In this document: positions 8,083 to 15,982 of the stretch, piece after piece | Position numbering within the stretch: position 1 is the first letter of the stretch | How the letters are laid out: each line of letters opens with the position of its first letter | Origin: JAGVPT01 sp964384415 | GTDB lineage: Bacteria; Bacteroidota; Ignavibacteria; UBA10030; UBA8401 | DNA: 37,540 bases | NCBI GenBank assembly: GCA_964384415.1 | Contig: CAYLMV010000029.1 | Coordinates: forward strand, 1 to 37,540 | Direction: 5' to 3' | Position numbers and translations under genes: made by a program | Notes under the pieces: model-generated | The model's input: only the letters and a program-made list of their open reading frames with translations | The model's database searches: none | Told to the model about the DNA's origin: nothing

Positions 8083-10089
8083 ATGAAAAAAAGTATTCAA
8101 ATTCTTGCGATCGCGACAATAATATCCTGCGTCCCGGCATTGGCGCAAGGACCGAAAGACTCCGTTTATCTCGACCTCTCGAAAGCCAGATACATTATCA
8201 GCCGAAACATCTACGGTCATTTCGCCGAGCATCTCGGCCATGGTATTTATGGCGGATTCTGGGTGGGTGAGAGTTCGAAGGTGCCGAACATTCGGGGAAT
8301 CAGGACCGATGTCGTCGAGGCGATGAAGAAGATCAAAGCCCCCGTACTCCGGTGGCCGGGAGGCTGCTTTGCAGACGGGTACCATTGGCGGGACGGGATT
8401 GGACCAAAATCGACAAGACCTTCGCTTATCAATACTTCGTGGGGGGGAGTTACTGAAGACAATAGTTTTGGAACTCATGAGTACCTCGATCTATGCGATC
8501 AGCTCGGATGCGCGCCGTACATCAGCGGCAACCTCGGGAGCGGAACAGTCCAGGAAATGTCTCAGTGGGTCGAATACGTCAACTCAGCGAATGAAAGCCC
8601 CATGACTGAGTTGAGAAATAAGAACGGCCGGAAAGATCCATGGAATGTTCCATACTGGGGAATTGGCAACGAAGCGTGGGGTTGCGGCGGAAACATGAAG
8701 CCGGAGCACTACGCCGACCTAGCCCTTCAATATGGAACATTCATGAAGGACTTCGGCTCGAACCGCGTCAACAAAATTGTCGTTGGTCCCAGCGGAGATG
8801 ACTATCACTGGACCGAAGTCGTGATGCAGGCAATGGGCAATTCGATCTGGGGCCTCTCGCTTCACTACTATACATGGTGCAACGACGAAAACGCAACGAA
8901 TGTCAACGAGAAGAGCTGGTACAGCACAATGGTGAAAACCCTCCAGATGGAAGAACTCATCAAGAGACATTCGGCCATCATGGATAAATATGATCCAGGG
9001 AAGAGCGTTGCGCTCGTTGTTGACGAATGGGGAGCGTGGTACGCAGTGGAACCGGGGACAAACCCGGCTTTCCTTTTTCAACAGAACACTCTTCGCGATG
9101 CCCTCGTTGCCGGCATCAATTTGAATATTTTCAACAATCACTGCAACCGGGTAAAAATGGCAGCCGTGGCGCAGGCGATCAACGTGCTTCAGTCGGTCAT
9201 CCTGACGAACGGGAATGCCATGGTGTTGACGCCAACCTATCATGTGTTCAATATGTATAAGGTGCATCAGGATGCGGTCCTGATTCCGGCCGTCGTGAAA
9301 ACGGACAGTATCACGGTCCAGAAAAGCCGGATACCGGCGCTGAGCGTTTCGTCATCCATAGACAAGAACGGAAAAATTCACATCACGATCTGCAATCTCA
9401 GCGCGACAACGGACAAAAAGCTCGCCTGCCGGATCGGTTCGTTCAAAGTCGAATCGGTGAGCGGACAAATTTTGACGTCGGACCGTCTGGATGCACACAA
9501 TACTTTTGAACAGCCGACCAACATCGAGCCGCAATCTTTCGCCGGATTCAAGGCGAAAGACCATAGTGTCGATGTCGATGTGCCGCAGCACTCCATCGTT
9601 GCGCTGGAGCTAACCGGTTCATCGGAGATCGAAGCTCCGCACGTGGACGAAAAGCATCTCAGGCAGGGGCTACTCTACCAGTACTACGAAGGAAGCTGGC
9701 AGCGTCTTCCGGAATTTTCAGAACTGACGCCGTTGAGATCGGGGATCGCCAAGAGTGCAACGATACCGGAAGGGACCGCTGATCTTGATTTTGGACTGGC
9801 ATTCTCCGGCTATATCAAAATAGAAAAAGACGGAATCCATCAATTTTACCTCACATCCGATGACGGATCCAAGCTGGCTATCGACGGCGAGACGATCGTG
9901 TCAAACGACGGACGGCATGCCATGGTGGAGGCATCGGGTACTGTCTTCCTTAAAAAGGGATACCATGCGATTGATCTTTCGTTCTTTCAGGCAGGGGGAG
10001 GCAGCGGGTTGCAGCTGATGATCCAAAGCCCAGGAAAGGAAAAGGAACTTATCGACGGAAATACCCTCTACCATCTCAACGAAAAATAG
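8083..10089 (+). CDS. Secreted GH51 alpha-L-arabinofuranosidase with PA14 domain
   Basis: A 668-residue exported glycoside hydrolase. The ATG at 8083 is chosen over that at 8032 because it begins a good signal peptide (MKKSIQILAIATIISC, with likely cleavage after ALA at residue 21). The barrel carries both GH51 catalytic acids: acid/base E197 in GIGNEAWG and nucleophile E315 in VVDEWGAWY; RWPGGCF at about 90-96 is also typical. After a C-terminal beta domain, residues from about 526 to the end form a PA14-like module (LLYQYYEGSW, then TSDDGSKLAIDG), often used for carbohydrate binding. It would release arabinose from plant polysaccharides outside the cytoplasm. No SusC/SusD or sugar-regulator genes are adjacent, so it is not in a typical utilisation locus. 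Confidence 0.9.
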   Translation: MKKSIQILAIATIISCVPALAQGPKDSVYLDLSKARYIISRNIYGHFAEHLGHGIYGGFWVGESSKVPNIRGIRTDVVEAMKKIKAPVLRWPGGCFADGYHWRDGIGPKSTRPSLINTSWGGVTEDNSFGTHEYLDLCDQLGCAPYISGNLGSGTVQEMSQWVEYVNSANESPMTELRNKNGRKDPWNVPYWGIGNEAWGCGGNMKPEHYADLALQYGTFMKDFGSNRVNKIVVGPSGDDYHWTEVVMQAMGNSIWGLSLHYYTWCNDENATNVNEKSWYSTMVKTLQMEELIKRHSAIMDKYDPGKSVALVVDEWGAWYAVEPGTNPAFLFQQNTLRDALVAGINLNIFNNHCNRVKMAAVAQAINVLQSVILTNGNAMVLTPTYHVFNMYKVHQDAVLIPAVVKTDSITVQKSRIPALSVSSSIDKNGKIHITICNLSATTDKKLACRIGSFKVESVSGQILTSDRLDAHNTFEQPTNIEPQSFAGFKAKDHSVDVDVPQHSIVALELTGSSEIEAPHVDEKHLRQGLLYQYYEGSWQRLPEFSELTPLRSGIAKSATIPEGTADLDFGLAFSGYIKIEKDGIHQFYLTSDDGSKLAIDGETIVSNDGRHAMVEASGTVFLKKGYHAIDLSFFQAGGGSGLQLMIQSPGKEKELIDGNTLYHLNEK

Positions 10090-10125
10090 GAGAGGGTGTG
10101 TTTTTTGCGGTTAGAGAGTGCTGAA

Positions 10126-10162
10126 ATGTAAGAGGGGAGTCCCTCACTAGACTCTCTTACAT
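10126..10162. terminator. Inverted repeat between convergent genes, possible two-way terminator
   Basis: ATGTAAGAG (10126-10134) and CTCTTACAT (10154-10162) are a perfect 9-bp inverted repeat; an inner GAGGG/CCCTC hairpin (10132-10136 and 10141-10145) can form instead. It lies between the convergent GH51 and icd genes and overlaps the icd stop codon. A T-tract is weak on both sides, so termination is uncertain. Confidence 0.4.
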
Positions 10163-11410
10163 ATTCTTAATGATTGCCTCGCCAAATTCCGAACACTTTA
10201 TTTCTTTTGCCCCTTCCATCAGCCGGGCGAAGTCGTATGTAACCGTCTTCGCCTGGATCGATTTGTTTAATCCTCTCACAATCAGGTCGGCAGCTTCAGT
10301 CCAGCCAAGATAGCGGAGCATCATCTCGCCGCTGAGAATGAGTGATCCGGGGTTGACTTTGTCCAGGCCTGCGTATTTTGGTGCGGTGCCGTGTGTTGCC
10401 TCGAAGACGGCGTAGCCGTTCTGGTAGTTGATATTCGCCCCGGGCGCGATGCCGATCCCTCCAACCTGAGCAGCCAGCGCGTCGGAGATGTAGTCGCCGT
10501 TCAGGTTAAGCGTGGCGATGACTTCATACTCGGCCGGCCTGGTGAGGATCTGTTGCAGAAACGCATCTGCGATAACGTCTTTGATGAGGATTTTCCCGGC
10601 TGGAGGATTCCCTCCGCACTCTTCCCATGAGACCACCTCGTTTGAGAATTCGCGTTTGGCTAGTTCGTAGCCCCAGTCGCGGAATCCCCCCTCGGTGAAC
10701 TTCATGATGTTCCCCTTGTGGACAAGCGTGACGGATTTGCGCTTGTTTGCTATAGCGTACAGAATTGCCGCTCTTACGAGCCGTTCCGTACCCTCCTGGG
10801 AAACCGGCTTGATGCCGATGCTCGACGATTCGGGGAATCGAATTTTCTTTACATTCATTTCTTTTTGGAGCCACTCAATAACCTTCTTCGCTTCAGGTGT
10901 GCCGGCTTTCCATTCGATTCCGGCGTAGATGTCTTCAGTGTTTTCCCGGAAGATCACCATATCGACAAGTTCGGGATGTTTCACCGGAGAGGGAACGCCG
11001 GCAAAGTACTGCACCGGACGAAGGCAGACGTACAGGTCCAGCATCTGACGCAGGGTCACGTTGATTGAGCGGATTCCTTTTCCCACCGGCGTCGTCAGCG
11101 GTCCTTTGATGGCAACGACGTAATCCTTGATCGCTTCGAGAGTATCGTCGTGAAGCCAGGTGTTCTCGCCGTAGATCGTGTTTGCCTTTTCTCCGGCGTA
11201 AACTTCGAACCAGTTGATCTTCTTGGCGCCTCCATACGCTTTCGCAACGGCGGCGTCGAAGACTTTCCGCGATGCCTTCCAGATGTCGGGGCCTGTGCCG
11301 TCACCCTCGATAAAACAAATGATCGGATCATTTGGAACGGCAAGTCTTCCGTTGGCAACTGAAATCTTATGTCCCGTTGACGGGGGAGTTAACTTTGCGT
11401 ACTGTGGCAT
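10157..11410 (-). CDS. icd: NADP-dependent isocitrate dehydrogenase
   Basis: A 417-residue TCA-cycle enzyme that oxidises isocitrate to 2-oxoglutarate and CO2. It is close to E. coli Icd in length and motifs. The substrate loop SINVTLRQ carries S115 (the E. coli phosphorylation-site serine), N117 and R121. The cofactor region HGTAPKYAG keeps the Lys-Tyr pair, and TYDFARLM keeps the Tyr and Arg that in E. coli hold the 2'-phosphate, so NADP specificity is expected. It lies 23 bp downstream of the HIT gene on the same strand and is probably co-transcribed with it. No isocitrate dehydrogenase kinase/phosphatase (AceK) is visible in the window. Confidence 0.97.
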   Translation of the reverse strand: MPQYAKLTPPSTGHKISVANGRLAVPNDPIICFIEGDGTGPDIWKASRKVFDAAVAKAYGGAKKINWFEVYAGEKANTIYGENTWLHDDTLEAIKDYVVAIKGPLTTPVGKGIRSINVTLRQMLDLYVCLRPVQYFAGVPSPVKHPELVDMVIFRENTEDIYAGIEWKAGTPEAKKVIEWLQKEMNVKKIRFPESSSIGIKPVSQEGTERLVRAAILYAIANKRKSVTLVHKGNIMKFTEGGFRDWGYELAKREFSNEVVSWEECGGNPPAGKILIKDVIADAFLQQILTRPAEYEVIATLNLNGDYISDALAAQVGGIGIAPGANINYQNGYAVFEATHGTAPKYAGLDKVNPGSLILSGEMMLRYLGWTEAADLIVRGLNKSIQAKTVTYDFARLMEGAKEIKCSEFGEAIIKNM

Positions 11411-11433
11411 AGACCATCCCTTTGAGCGACACG

Positions 11434-11847
11434 TTAGTCGTGAATCGAGGCGCGAATCTTTTCCGCGACACCCTTCATGTCGTTCCCCTCGTAGCGCTTC
11501 AGTTTGAGGACGAAGCGTATGTTGTCGTCTGCGTACCGCGGGGTGACATGGATGTGAAAATGAAACACCGATTGTCCGGCGACGACGCCGTTATTCGAGA
11601 AAAAATTGAATCCCTCCAGCCCAAAACTCTTCACCAACGCGCTCGACACCACATGCACGGCATGCATGATGCCGGCCAATTCCTTCTCCGGGACCTCCAG
11701 GAAATCCTTATGATGGTTTTTAGGAATGACAAGCGTATGGCCGTAATGGATGGGGTTCACATCCAGAATAGCGACGGCGCAATTGTTTTCGAAGAGCACT
11801 TCGGCGGGTATTTCTCTTGCGATAATTTGACAGAAAATGCATCCCAT
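11434..11847 (-). CDS. HIT-family nucleotide hydrolase/transferase
   Basis: A 137-residue histidine-triad protein. The triad HFHIHV lies at about residues 95-100, preceded by the family's NNGVVAGQSVFHF segment. The N-terminal CIFCQI pair plus a later His (IPKNHH) match the zinc site of HinT-like proteins. Members hydrolyse nucleoside phosphoramidates or related adenylylated compounds. It is the first gene of a short HIT-icd transcript with a plausible promoter 160-190 bases upstream. Assignment to the family is firm; the natural substrate is not known. Confidence 0.93.
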   Translation of the reverse strand: MGCIFCQIIAREIPAEVLFENNCAVAILDVNPIHYGHTLVIPKNHHKDFLEVPEKELAGIMHAVHVVSSALVKSFGLEGFNFFSNNGVVAGQSVFHFHIHVTPRYADDNIRFVLKLKRYEGNDMKGVAEKIRASIHD

Positions 11848-12009
11848 CGATCAGCCGCGCTCCCTCAATGGAGACGCTCCCGCCCGGGGAAGAGAAATGC
11901 TTTTTCCCAAACCCGTGACGGGCCGAGAATAGAGTGGAATGAGTCCTATGCTTTTCAAGAGATCCGCTTGTTGCGTACTTGAGGTTTGATGGCAATCGGT
12001 GTGCCGAAA

Positions 12010-12038
12010 AAAATATCAAAAAAAATCCCGAAAGTCAA
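12010..12038 (-). promoter_or_regulatory. Candidate housekeeping promoter for HIT-icd
   Basis: Read on the - strand: TTGACT (12038-12033), a 17-base spacer rich in T, then TATTTT (12015-12010). The -35 is one base from TTGACA and the -10 two from TATAAT. The predicted start leaves a 5' leader of roughly 155 bases before the HIT gene, which is long. No other clear promoter is seen in 11848-12135. Confidence 0.4.
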
Positions 12039-12135
12039 CGCTTGAGGTAATTCGGAAGAAGGAACTTGGCTGCGAAGATCATCCTCACAAGAGCATGCTC
12101 AATGTCTCCAGAATTTTAGGAGGGATTCTGCGCGA

Positions 12136-12693
12136 TCACTTCGAATGATTATTCGCCGGACCCTTCTTCTTTTCCACCATGGCTTCGCACGAAGGACAAA
12201 ATCGCTCAGACTTGACGTCGATGTCCTCGGCGGTTGTGGATGTATGCATGACACAGCGATAATCATGACAGTGGATGAGGCCAAACGTGTGGCCAAGCTC
12301 ATGAACGGCCTCCTTGAGGAGGCGTTCCATGACGAGCTCCTGGTTCGCGGGGAGACCATAGAGCGTGTTGTCCAGCCGATGACTCGAAACCACGGCCACG
12401 GGGCCGTCGAGCTGAGCTTCACCGAAGACATAGGTCAACACGGGGACGAAAAAATCCACTGAGGTGATTCCGAGGATCTTGCCGTCCAGGTCGGGAAAAC
12501 GCTGAAGAAACGCGGAGATGACCGATGTGGAATTGTATTGATTTCTGTAGACGTCAAAGGCGAAGGCAGGGTCGATCGTGCCGTCCAAACGCATTTCGAC
12601 CGGAACCTGGAAAATGGAACGGAGCGGGACGATGAGACCCTTGATCAGACTTTCATCGCACGGCGGCACGGCAAAGAGGCAAATTGAAGACAT
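12136..12693 (-). CDS. amzA: Archaemetzincin metalloprotease
   Basis: A 185-residue zinc protease of the archaemetzincin family. The diagnostic motif is complete: H131-E132-LG-H135-TFGLI-H141-C142, with C147 and Met149 (the Met-turn residue), then C166 and C169 (CPSC). The first three His plus Glu form the catalytic site and the four Cys bind a second, structural zinc. No signal peptide is seen, so it should act in the cytoplasm. It starts only 3 bp after the stop of the sigma-54 response regulator gene, so it is very likely the third gene of the two-component operon. Its substrate is unknown; the family is common in archaea and scattered in bacteria. Confidence 0.95.
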   Translation of the reverse strand: MSSICLFAVPPCDESLIKGLIVPLRSIFQVPVEMRLDGTIDPAFAFDVYRNQYNSTSVISAFLQRFPDLDGKILGITSVDFFVPVLTYVFGEAQLDGPVAVVSSHRLDNTLYGLPANQELVMERLLKEAVHELGHTFGLIHCHDYRCVMHTSTTAEDIDVKSERFCPSCEAMVEKKKGPANNHSK

Positions 12694-12696
12694 GGG

Positions 12697-14058
12697 TCAC
12701 GGTTTCGAAAGCCCGTACTTGGCAATCTTGTTGTATAGCGTCACGCGGTCGATTGAAAGTATTTCAGCCGCGCGGGTGATGTTCCATCCAGTCTTTGAGA
12801 GGATAGCCTCAATATGGGCCTTCTCCACCGATGCGATCGAGTCGTCCGTCGGAGTGTGGTGCTTGGTCACCATTTGGAACGGCAGATCGCCTGGACGAAT
12901 CGACGGCGGCTTAGCCAGGACCATCGCCCGTTCGATCACATTTTCGAGCTCACGCACGTTGCCCGGCCAGTCATACCTGACGAGCAGGTCGACGGCCTCC
13001 GGAGAGATTTCGACGACCGGCTTGTTCATGATCGCCGAATATTTCTTGAGGAAATGCTGAACGAGAAGCGGGATGTCGGTTCGCCGTTCCCGGATCGGGG
13101 GGATAAAGACCGTAAACACGTTCAAACGGTAATACAGATCCTCCCGGAAAGTGCCGTCCTTCACGGCGGCTTCCAGGTCCCGATTCGTAGCGCAGATGAT
13201 TCTAAAGTCGCTGTGGGTTACTTCGTTTCCGCCGACGCGCGTAAACTGCTTCGATTCGATCACACGGAGGAGCTGCACCTGCATTTTCTGGCTGATCGTT
13301 CCGATCTCGTCGAGAAAAATCGTTCCCCCGTCTGCCATCTCGAATTTTCCTTTGCGCCGGTACTGGGCGCCCGTAAACGCGCCTTTCTCATGACCGAAGA
13401 GTTCGCTCTCCAGGAGCGTTTCGGGTACTGCCCCGCAATTCACGGCGATGATCGGAAAATAGCGGCGTACACTGTTGGCATGAATGGCGCGCGCAATCAA
13501 CTCCTTCCCCGACCCGCTTTCTCCGCGAATCATAACAGTGGTGTCTGTCTGCGCAACGGTTTTCGCCAGCTCTATCACTTTCTTCATTTGAGGGCTGTTG
13601 CCGATGATCTCGTCCCCCGAAATGATTTCCGAAAGATGTTCCCGCAACAGTGCATTCTCGCTTGCGAGCTTTTTCTGCCGCAGCGCATTGATGACGAGGT
13701 GGGACAGGTGATCGGGGTCGACAGGCTTGGTGACGTAGTCGAAGGCTCCTTCCTTAAGAGCCTGCACCGCGCTTTCGACAGAAGCGAATGCGGTGATCAT
13801 GATCGTCGTGATGGAAGGGTCGATTTCCCTCAACCGTTTCTGCAGCTCGAGTCCGCTCATGCCGGGCATCTTTATATCAAGGAGAACAATATCCCACGGC
13901 CCGTCGTTCATTTTCTTCAAAGCATGGGCCGCATCCTCTGCCGTCTCGACTTTGTAGCCGTCCTGCTTGAACCATTTGGAGAGGGAGTCGCGAACCACCA
14001 GTTCATCGTCTACGACGAGGAGAGAGTTTTGTTTATCAGGTTTTTCGTTCATTGTCAT
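12697..14058 (-). CDS. NtrC-family sigma-54-dependent response regulator
   Basis: A 453-residue activator with three domains. The receiver domain (about 11-125) has phospho-acceptor D61, the acidic pair at 17-18 and K111. The AAA+ domain has Walker A GESGSGKE (179-186), the sigma-54 contact loop GAFTGA (226-231) and Walker B TIFLDE (246-251). A C-terminal Fis-type helix-turn-helix ends at about 450 (ITRAAEILSIDRVTLYNKI). All key residues are present, so it should hydrolyse ATP to open sigma-54 promoters once phosphorylated. It overlaps the 3' end of the kinase gene by 23 bases and is 3 bp before amzA. Likely targets are its own operon and the adjacent GcvH-fold/FeS/NrfD operon (inference). 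Confidence 0.96.
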   Translation of the reverse strand: MTMNEKPDKQNSLLVVDDELVVRDSLSKWFKQDGYKVETAEDAAHALKKMNDGPWDIVLLDIKMPGMSGLELQKRLREIDPSITTIMITAFASVESAVQALKEGAFDYVTKPVDPDHLSHLVINALRQKKLASENALLREHLSEIISGDEIIGNSPQMKKVIELAKTVAQTDTTVMIRGESGSGKELIARAIHANSVRRYFPIIAVNCGAVPETLLESELFGHEKGAFTGAQYRRKGKFEMADGGTIFLDEIGTISQKMQVQLLRVIESKQFTRVGGNEVTHSDFRIICATNRDLEAAVKDGTFREDLYYRLNVFTVFIPPIRERRTDIPLLVQHFLKKYSAIMNKPVVEISPEAVDLLVRYDWPGNVRELENVIERAMVLAKPPSIRPGDLPFQMVTKHHTPTDDSIASVEKAHIEAILSKTGWNITRAAEILSIDRVTLYNKIAKYGLSKP

Positions 14059-15688
14059 CTGCTTTCAGTAAAGTAGTTCCCGCAACACCTGTGGGACGCT
14101 GCATCGTGTTGGGGGGCAAGAGTAGTGTGAAGGTTGTTCCCGCGTGAGGCTGCGATTGGACCGTGATTGAACCGCCGTGCCGTTCAACGATGCCATAGAC
14201 GACAGCGAGCCCCAGGCCCGTTCCTTTCCCGTTTTCCTTTGTTGTAAAGAACGGCTCAAAAATATGGGGCATGGCGTCATCAGAGATCCCGATGCCCGTG
14301 TCCGCGATTGTAATCTGGATAGCGCCGGTCTCGTTGATGCGGCATGCGTTCAAGGTAAGCGTGCCGCCTTCGGGCATCGCCTCTACCGCATTAATCTCTA
14401 TCGCGAGAAGAGCCTGTTCGATTTGTTCCGGCGCGCAGAACAGCATGAGAGGATGCGATTCATAATCCGCTTTCAACGTAATGTTATGCATGTGCAAATG
14501 ATGATAGATGAGCTTGATGGATCGATCGATCATCATTCGAATGTCCGCATCGCTGTACTCGCCGACTTTCTGCTTTGAAAAGAGAAGGAGGTTCTTGACG
14601 ATATTTCCGCAGCGGGCAGTCTCGTCGGCAATGATGCTCAGTTCGCTCTGGATCTCTTTAGCGTCGTCCGGGCTCAAGATTCCTTCCCGCACAGTTCGTT
14701 TAAGGAGCTTGGCGTAGGTAAGGACTCCCTCGAGGGGATTGTTTAACTCGTGTGCGACGGTCGAGGCGAGTTTTCCAAGCGACACCATCTTTTCCATCTG
14801 CACCATGTTGACCTGGGCGCGGCGAAGCTCTTCGGTCTTCTCGGCGACGCGCCCTTCCAGTGTTTCCGCCCATTGTGTCAATTCATTCCGTGCCCGCATC
14901 AGTTCTTCCGCCATCTGGTTGAAGGAATCGGCCAGCCTTCCGATCTCATCTCTCGATTTGACGGTGATACGATAGTTCAGATTTCCTTTTGTAATCTCCT
15001 GTGTCCCGAGCGTGAGTTTCCGTACCGGGATGTTCACGACGAGCCAGATGAAGAGTCCCACGAAAGCGGTCATGCCGATGAACATGAAAACGGCGTTCAG
15101 GTATTGAGATCGGTTGAGGCTGGCGAGATGCTCGTCGATGTCGCGGAGAGGCATCATCACGTCGAGAACGCCGAGGACGGTCTGCGATTCCGGATGTGCG
15201 TGGCATGCGGCAGAAGAGCAGGTTGAGTCGTTCCGTATCGGCACAATCATCCCCAAGACTCTATAGCCTTTGGGTGAAGAAAAGATTCGACTCAATTCCA
15301 ACGGGTTGGCGGAGAGGGGAGGCGTGTCCTGCGAGTGACATGCGGTGCATGCCTCCGCATTCATGTCGACGCGGGTTCCTACCTCCTGCGGCAAAGTCGA
15401 AAGGGCAATTTCTCCCTTTTTGTTGTAGATTCGGATCGCTTCGATCCCCGGCTCGGTTCCGATGGTCGTCAGGATTTGATGGAGATCCTCCTGGCGGTTC
15501 AACATCATGCTGTATTTCGTCGAGCGCTTGATGACATCCCCGATGCGATTAGCTCCGTGAACGGCATCCTGCATGTACTGCTCAGCCTGGTGTTCGACGC
15601 TGAGTTTCGTCAGCAGCGCCGTTCCGGCGAACATGACGATAAAAAGAACTAAGAAGACCCTGAACGCGAGTAAATTGGTAAATTTCAT
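14036..15688 (-). CDS. Membrane sensor histidine kinase with heme c motifs
   Basis: A 550-residue kinase. TM1 is at about 8-28 and TM2 at about 199-221; between them lies an extracytoplasmic sensor of about 170 residues containing a CXXCH motif (C114, C117, H118) and a CX4CH motif (C157, C162, H163, followed by AHP). These are c-type heme attachment motifs, which suggests redox, NO or O2 sensing. Cytoplasmic parts follow: HAMP (about 222-275), a coiled coil, the dimerisation domain with phospho-acceptor H313 (AHELNNPLEG), and an HATPase domain (N box INAVEAMPEGG, G boxes ADTGIGIS and GKGTGLGLA). Translation is coupled to the regulator gene by a 23-base overlap. The start codon follows AAGGAGAATAGG. 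The motifs are seen; heme binding itself is inference. Confidence 0.95.
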   Translation of the reverse strand: MKFTNLLAFRVFLVLFIVMFAGTALLTKLSVEHQAEQYMQDAVHGANRIGDVIKRSTKYSMMLNRQEDLHQILTTIGTEPGIEAIRIYNKKGEIALSTLPQEVGTRVDMNAEACTACHSQDTPPLSANPLELSRIFSSPKGYRVLGMIVPIRNDSTCSSAACHAHPESQTVLGVLDVMMPLRDIDEHLASLNRSQYLNAVFMFIGMTAFVGLFIWLVVNIPVRKLTLGTQEITKGNLNYRITVKSRDEIGRLADSFNQMAEELMRARNELTQWAETLEGRVAEKTEELRRAQVNMVQMEKMVSLGKLASTVAHELNNPLEGVLTYAKLLKRTVREGILSPDDAKEIQSELSIIADETARCGNIVKNLLLFSKQKVGEYSDADIRMMIDRSIKLIYHHLHMHNITLKADYESHPLMLFCAPEQIEQALLAIEINAVEAMPEGGTLTLNACRINETGAIQITIADTGIGISDDAMPHIFEPFFTTKENGKGTGLGLAVVYGIVERHGGSITVQSQPHAGTTFTLLLPPNTMQRPTGVAGTTLLKADDNERKT

Positions 15689-15710
15689 CCTATTCTCCTT
15701 CGGTGTTTAA

Positions 15711-15726
15711 GACAAGTACCGTGCCA
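15711..15726 (-). promoter_or_regulatory. Sigma-54-like -24/-12 element before the kinase operon
   Basis: On the - strand the sequence is TGGCACGGTACTTGTC. The -24 half TGGCACG matches the consensus fully and the spacing to TTG is correct, but the -12 dinucleotide is GT instead of GC. It lies 23 bases upstream of the kinase start codon, which leaves only a very short leader carrying the ribosome site. Self-regulation by the encoded NtrC-type protein would fit. Confidence 0.4.
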
Positions 15727-15729
15727 TTT

Positions 15730-15769
15730 CCAAATAGTGAGAAAGAGGGCGAAAATTCTGCCAAATAGT
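15730..15769. repeat. Direct repeat CCAAATAGT beside the sigma-54-like element
   Basis: CCAAATAGT occurs at 15730-15738 and again at 15761-15769, 31 bases apart start to start, close to three helical turns, so both copies face the same side of the DNA. They lie immediately upstream of the promoter-like element, nearer than enhancer sites usually are. I do not find the exact copy before the neighbouring operon. Confidence 0.35.
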
Positions 15770-15982
15770 AAGTCATCCTGAACGGAGATACGCAAAAATG
15801 CGAAAGAAGGGGGTGTTTTTCTGAATTACACGATGGGTCTGGGAGAGGGAAAGACTTGCAAACCGGCCAATCTGGCGCTTGGACTTAACGAATACCGCAG
15901 GCGGCGAAAGGAAGGAGTGTTGTACTCTAGCAGCAGTGCTCAATCAATACGATCAAGCAAAAGGAGCTTGAGTTGCATCCGA

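Noticed and set aside
12814..14076. Long + strand open frame of 420 codons
   Set aside because: It is the mirror of the response regulator gene on the - strand, whose domains and motifs are unmistakable; the + frame has no family-like sequence or ribosome site.
15953..15971. TCAAGC/GCTTGA hairpin as terminator of the NrfD operon
   Set aside because: Only 6 bp with no T-tract on the - strand side.
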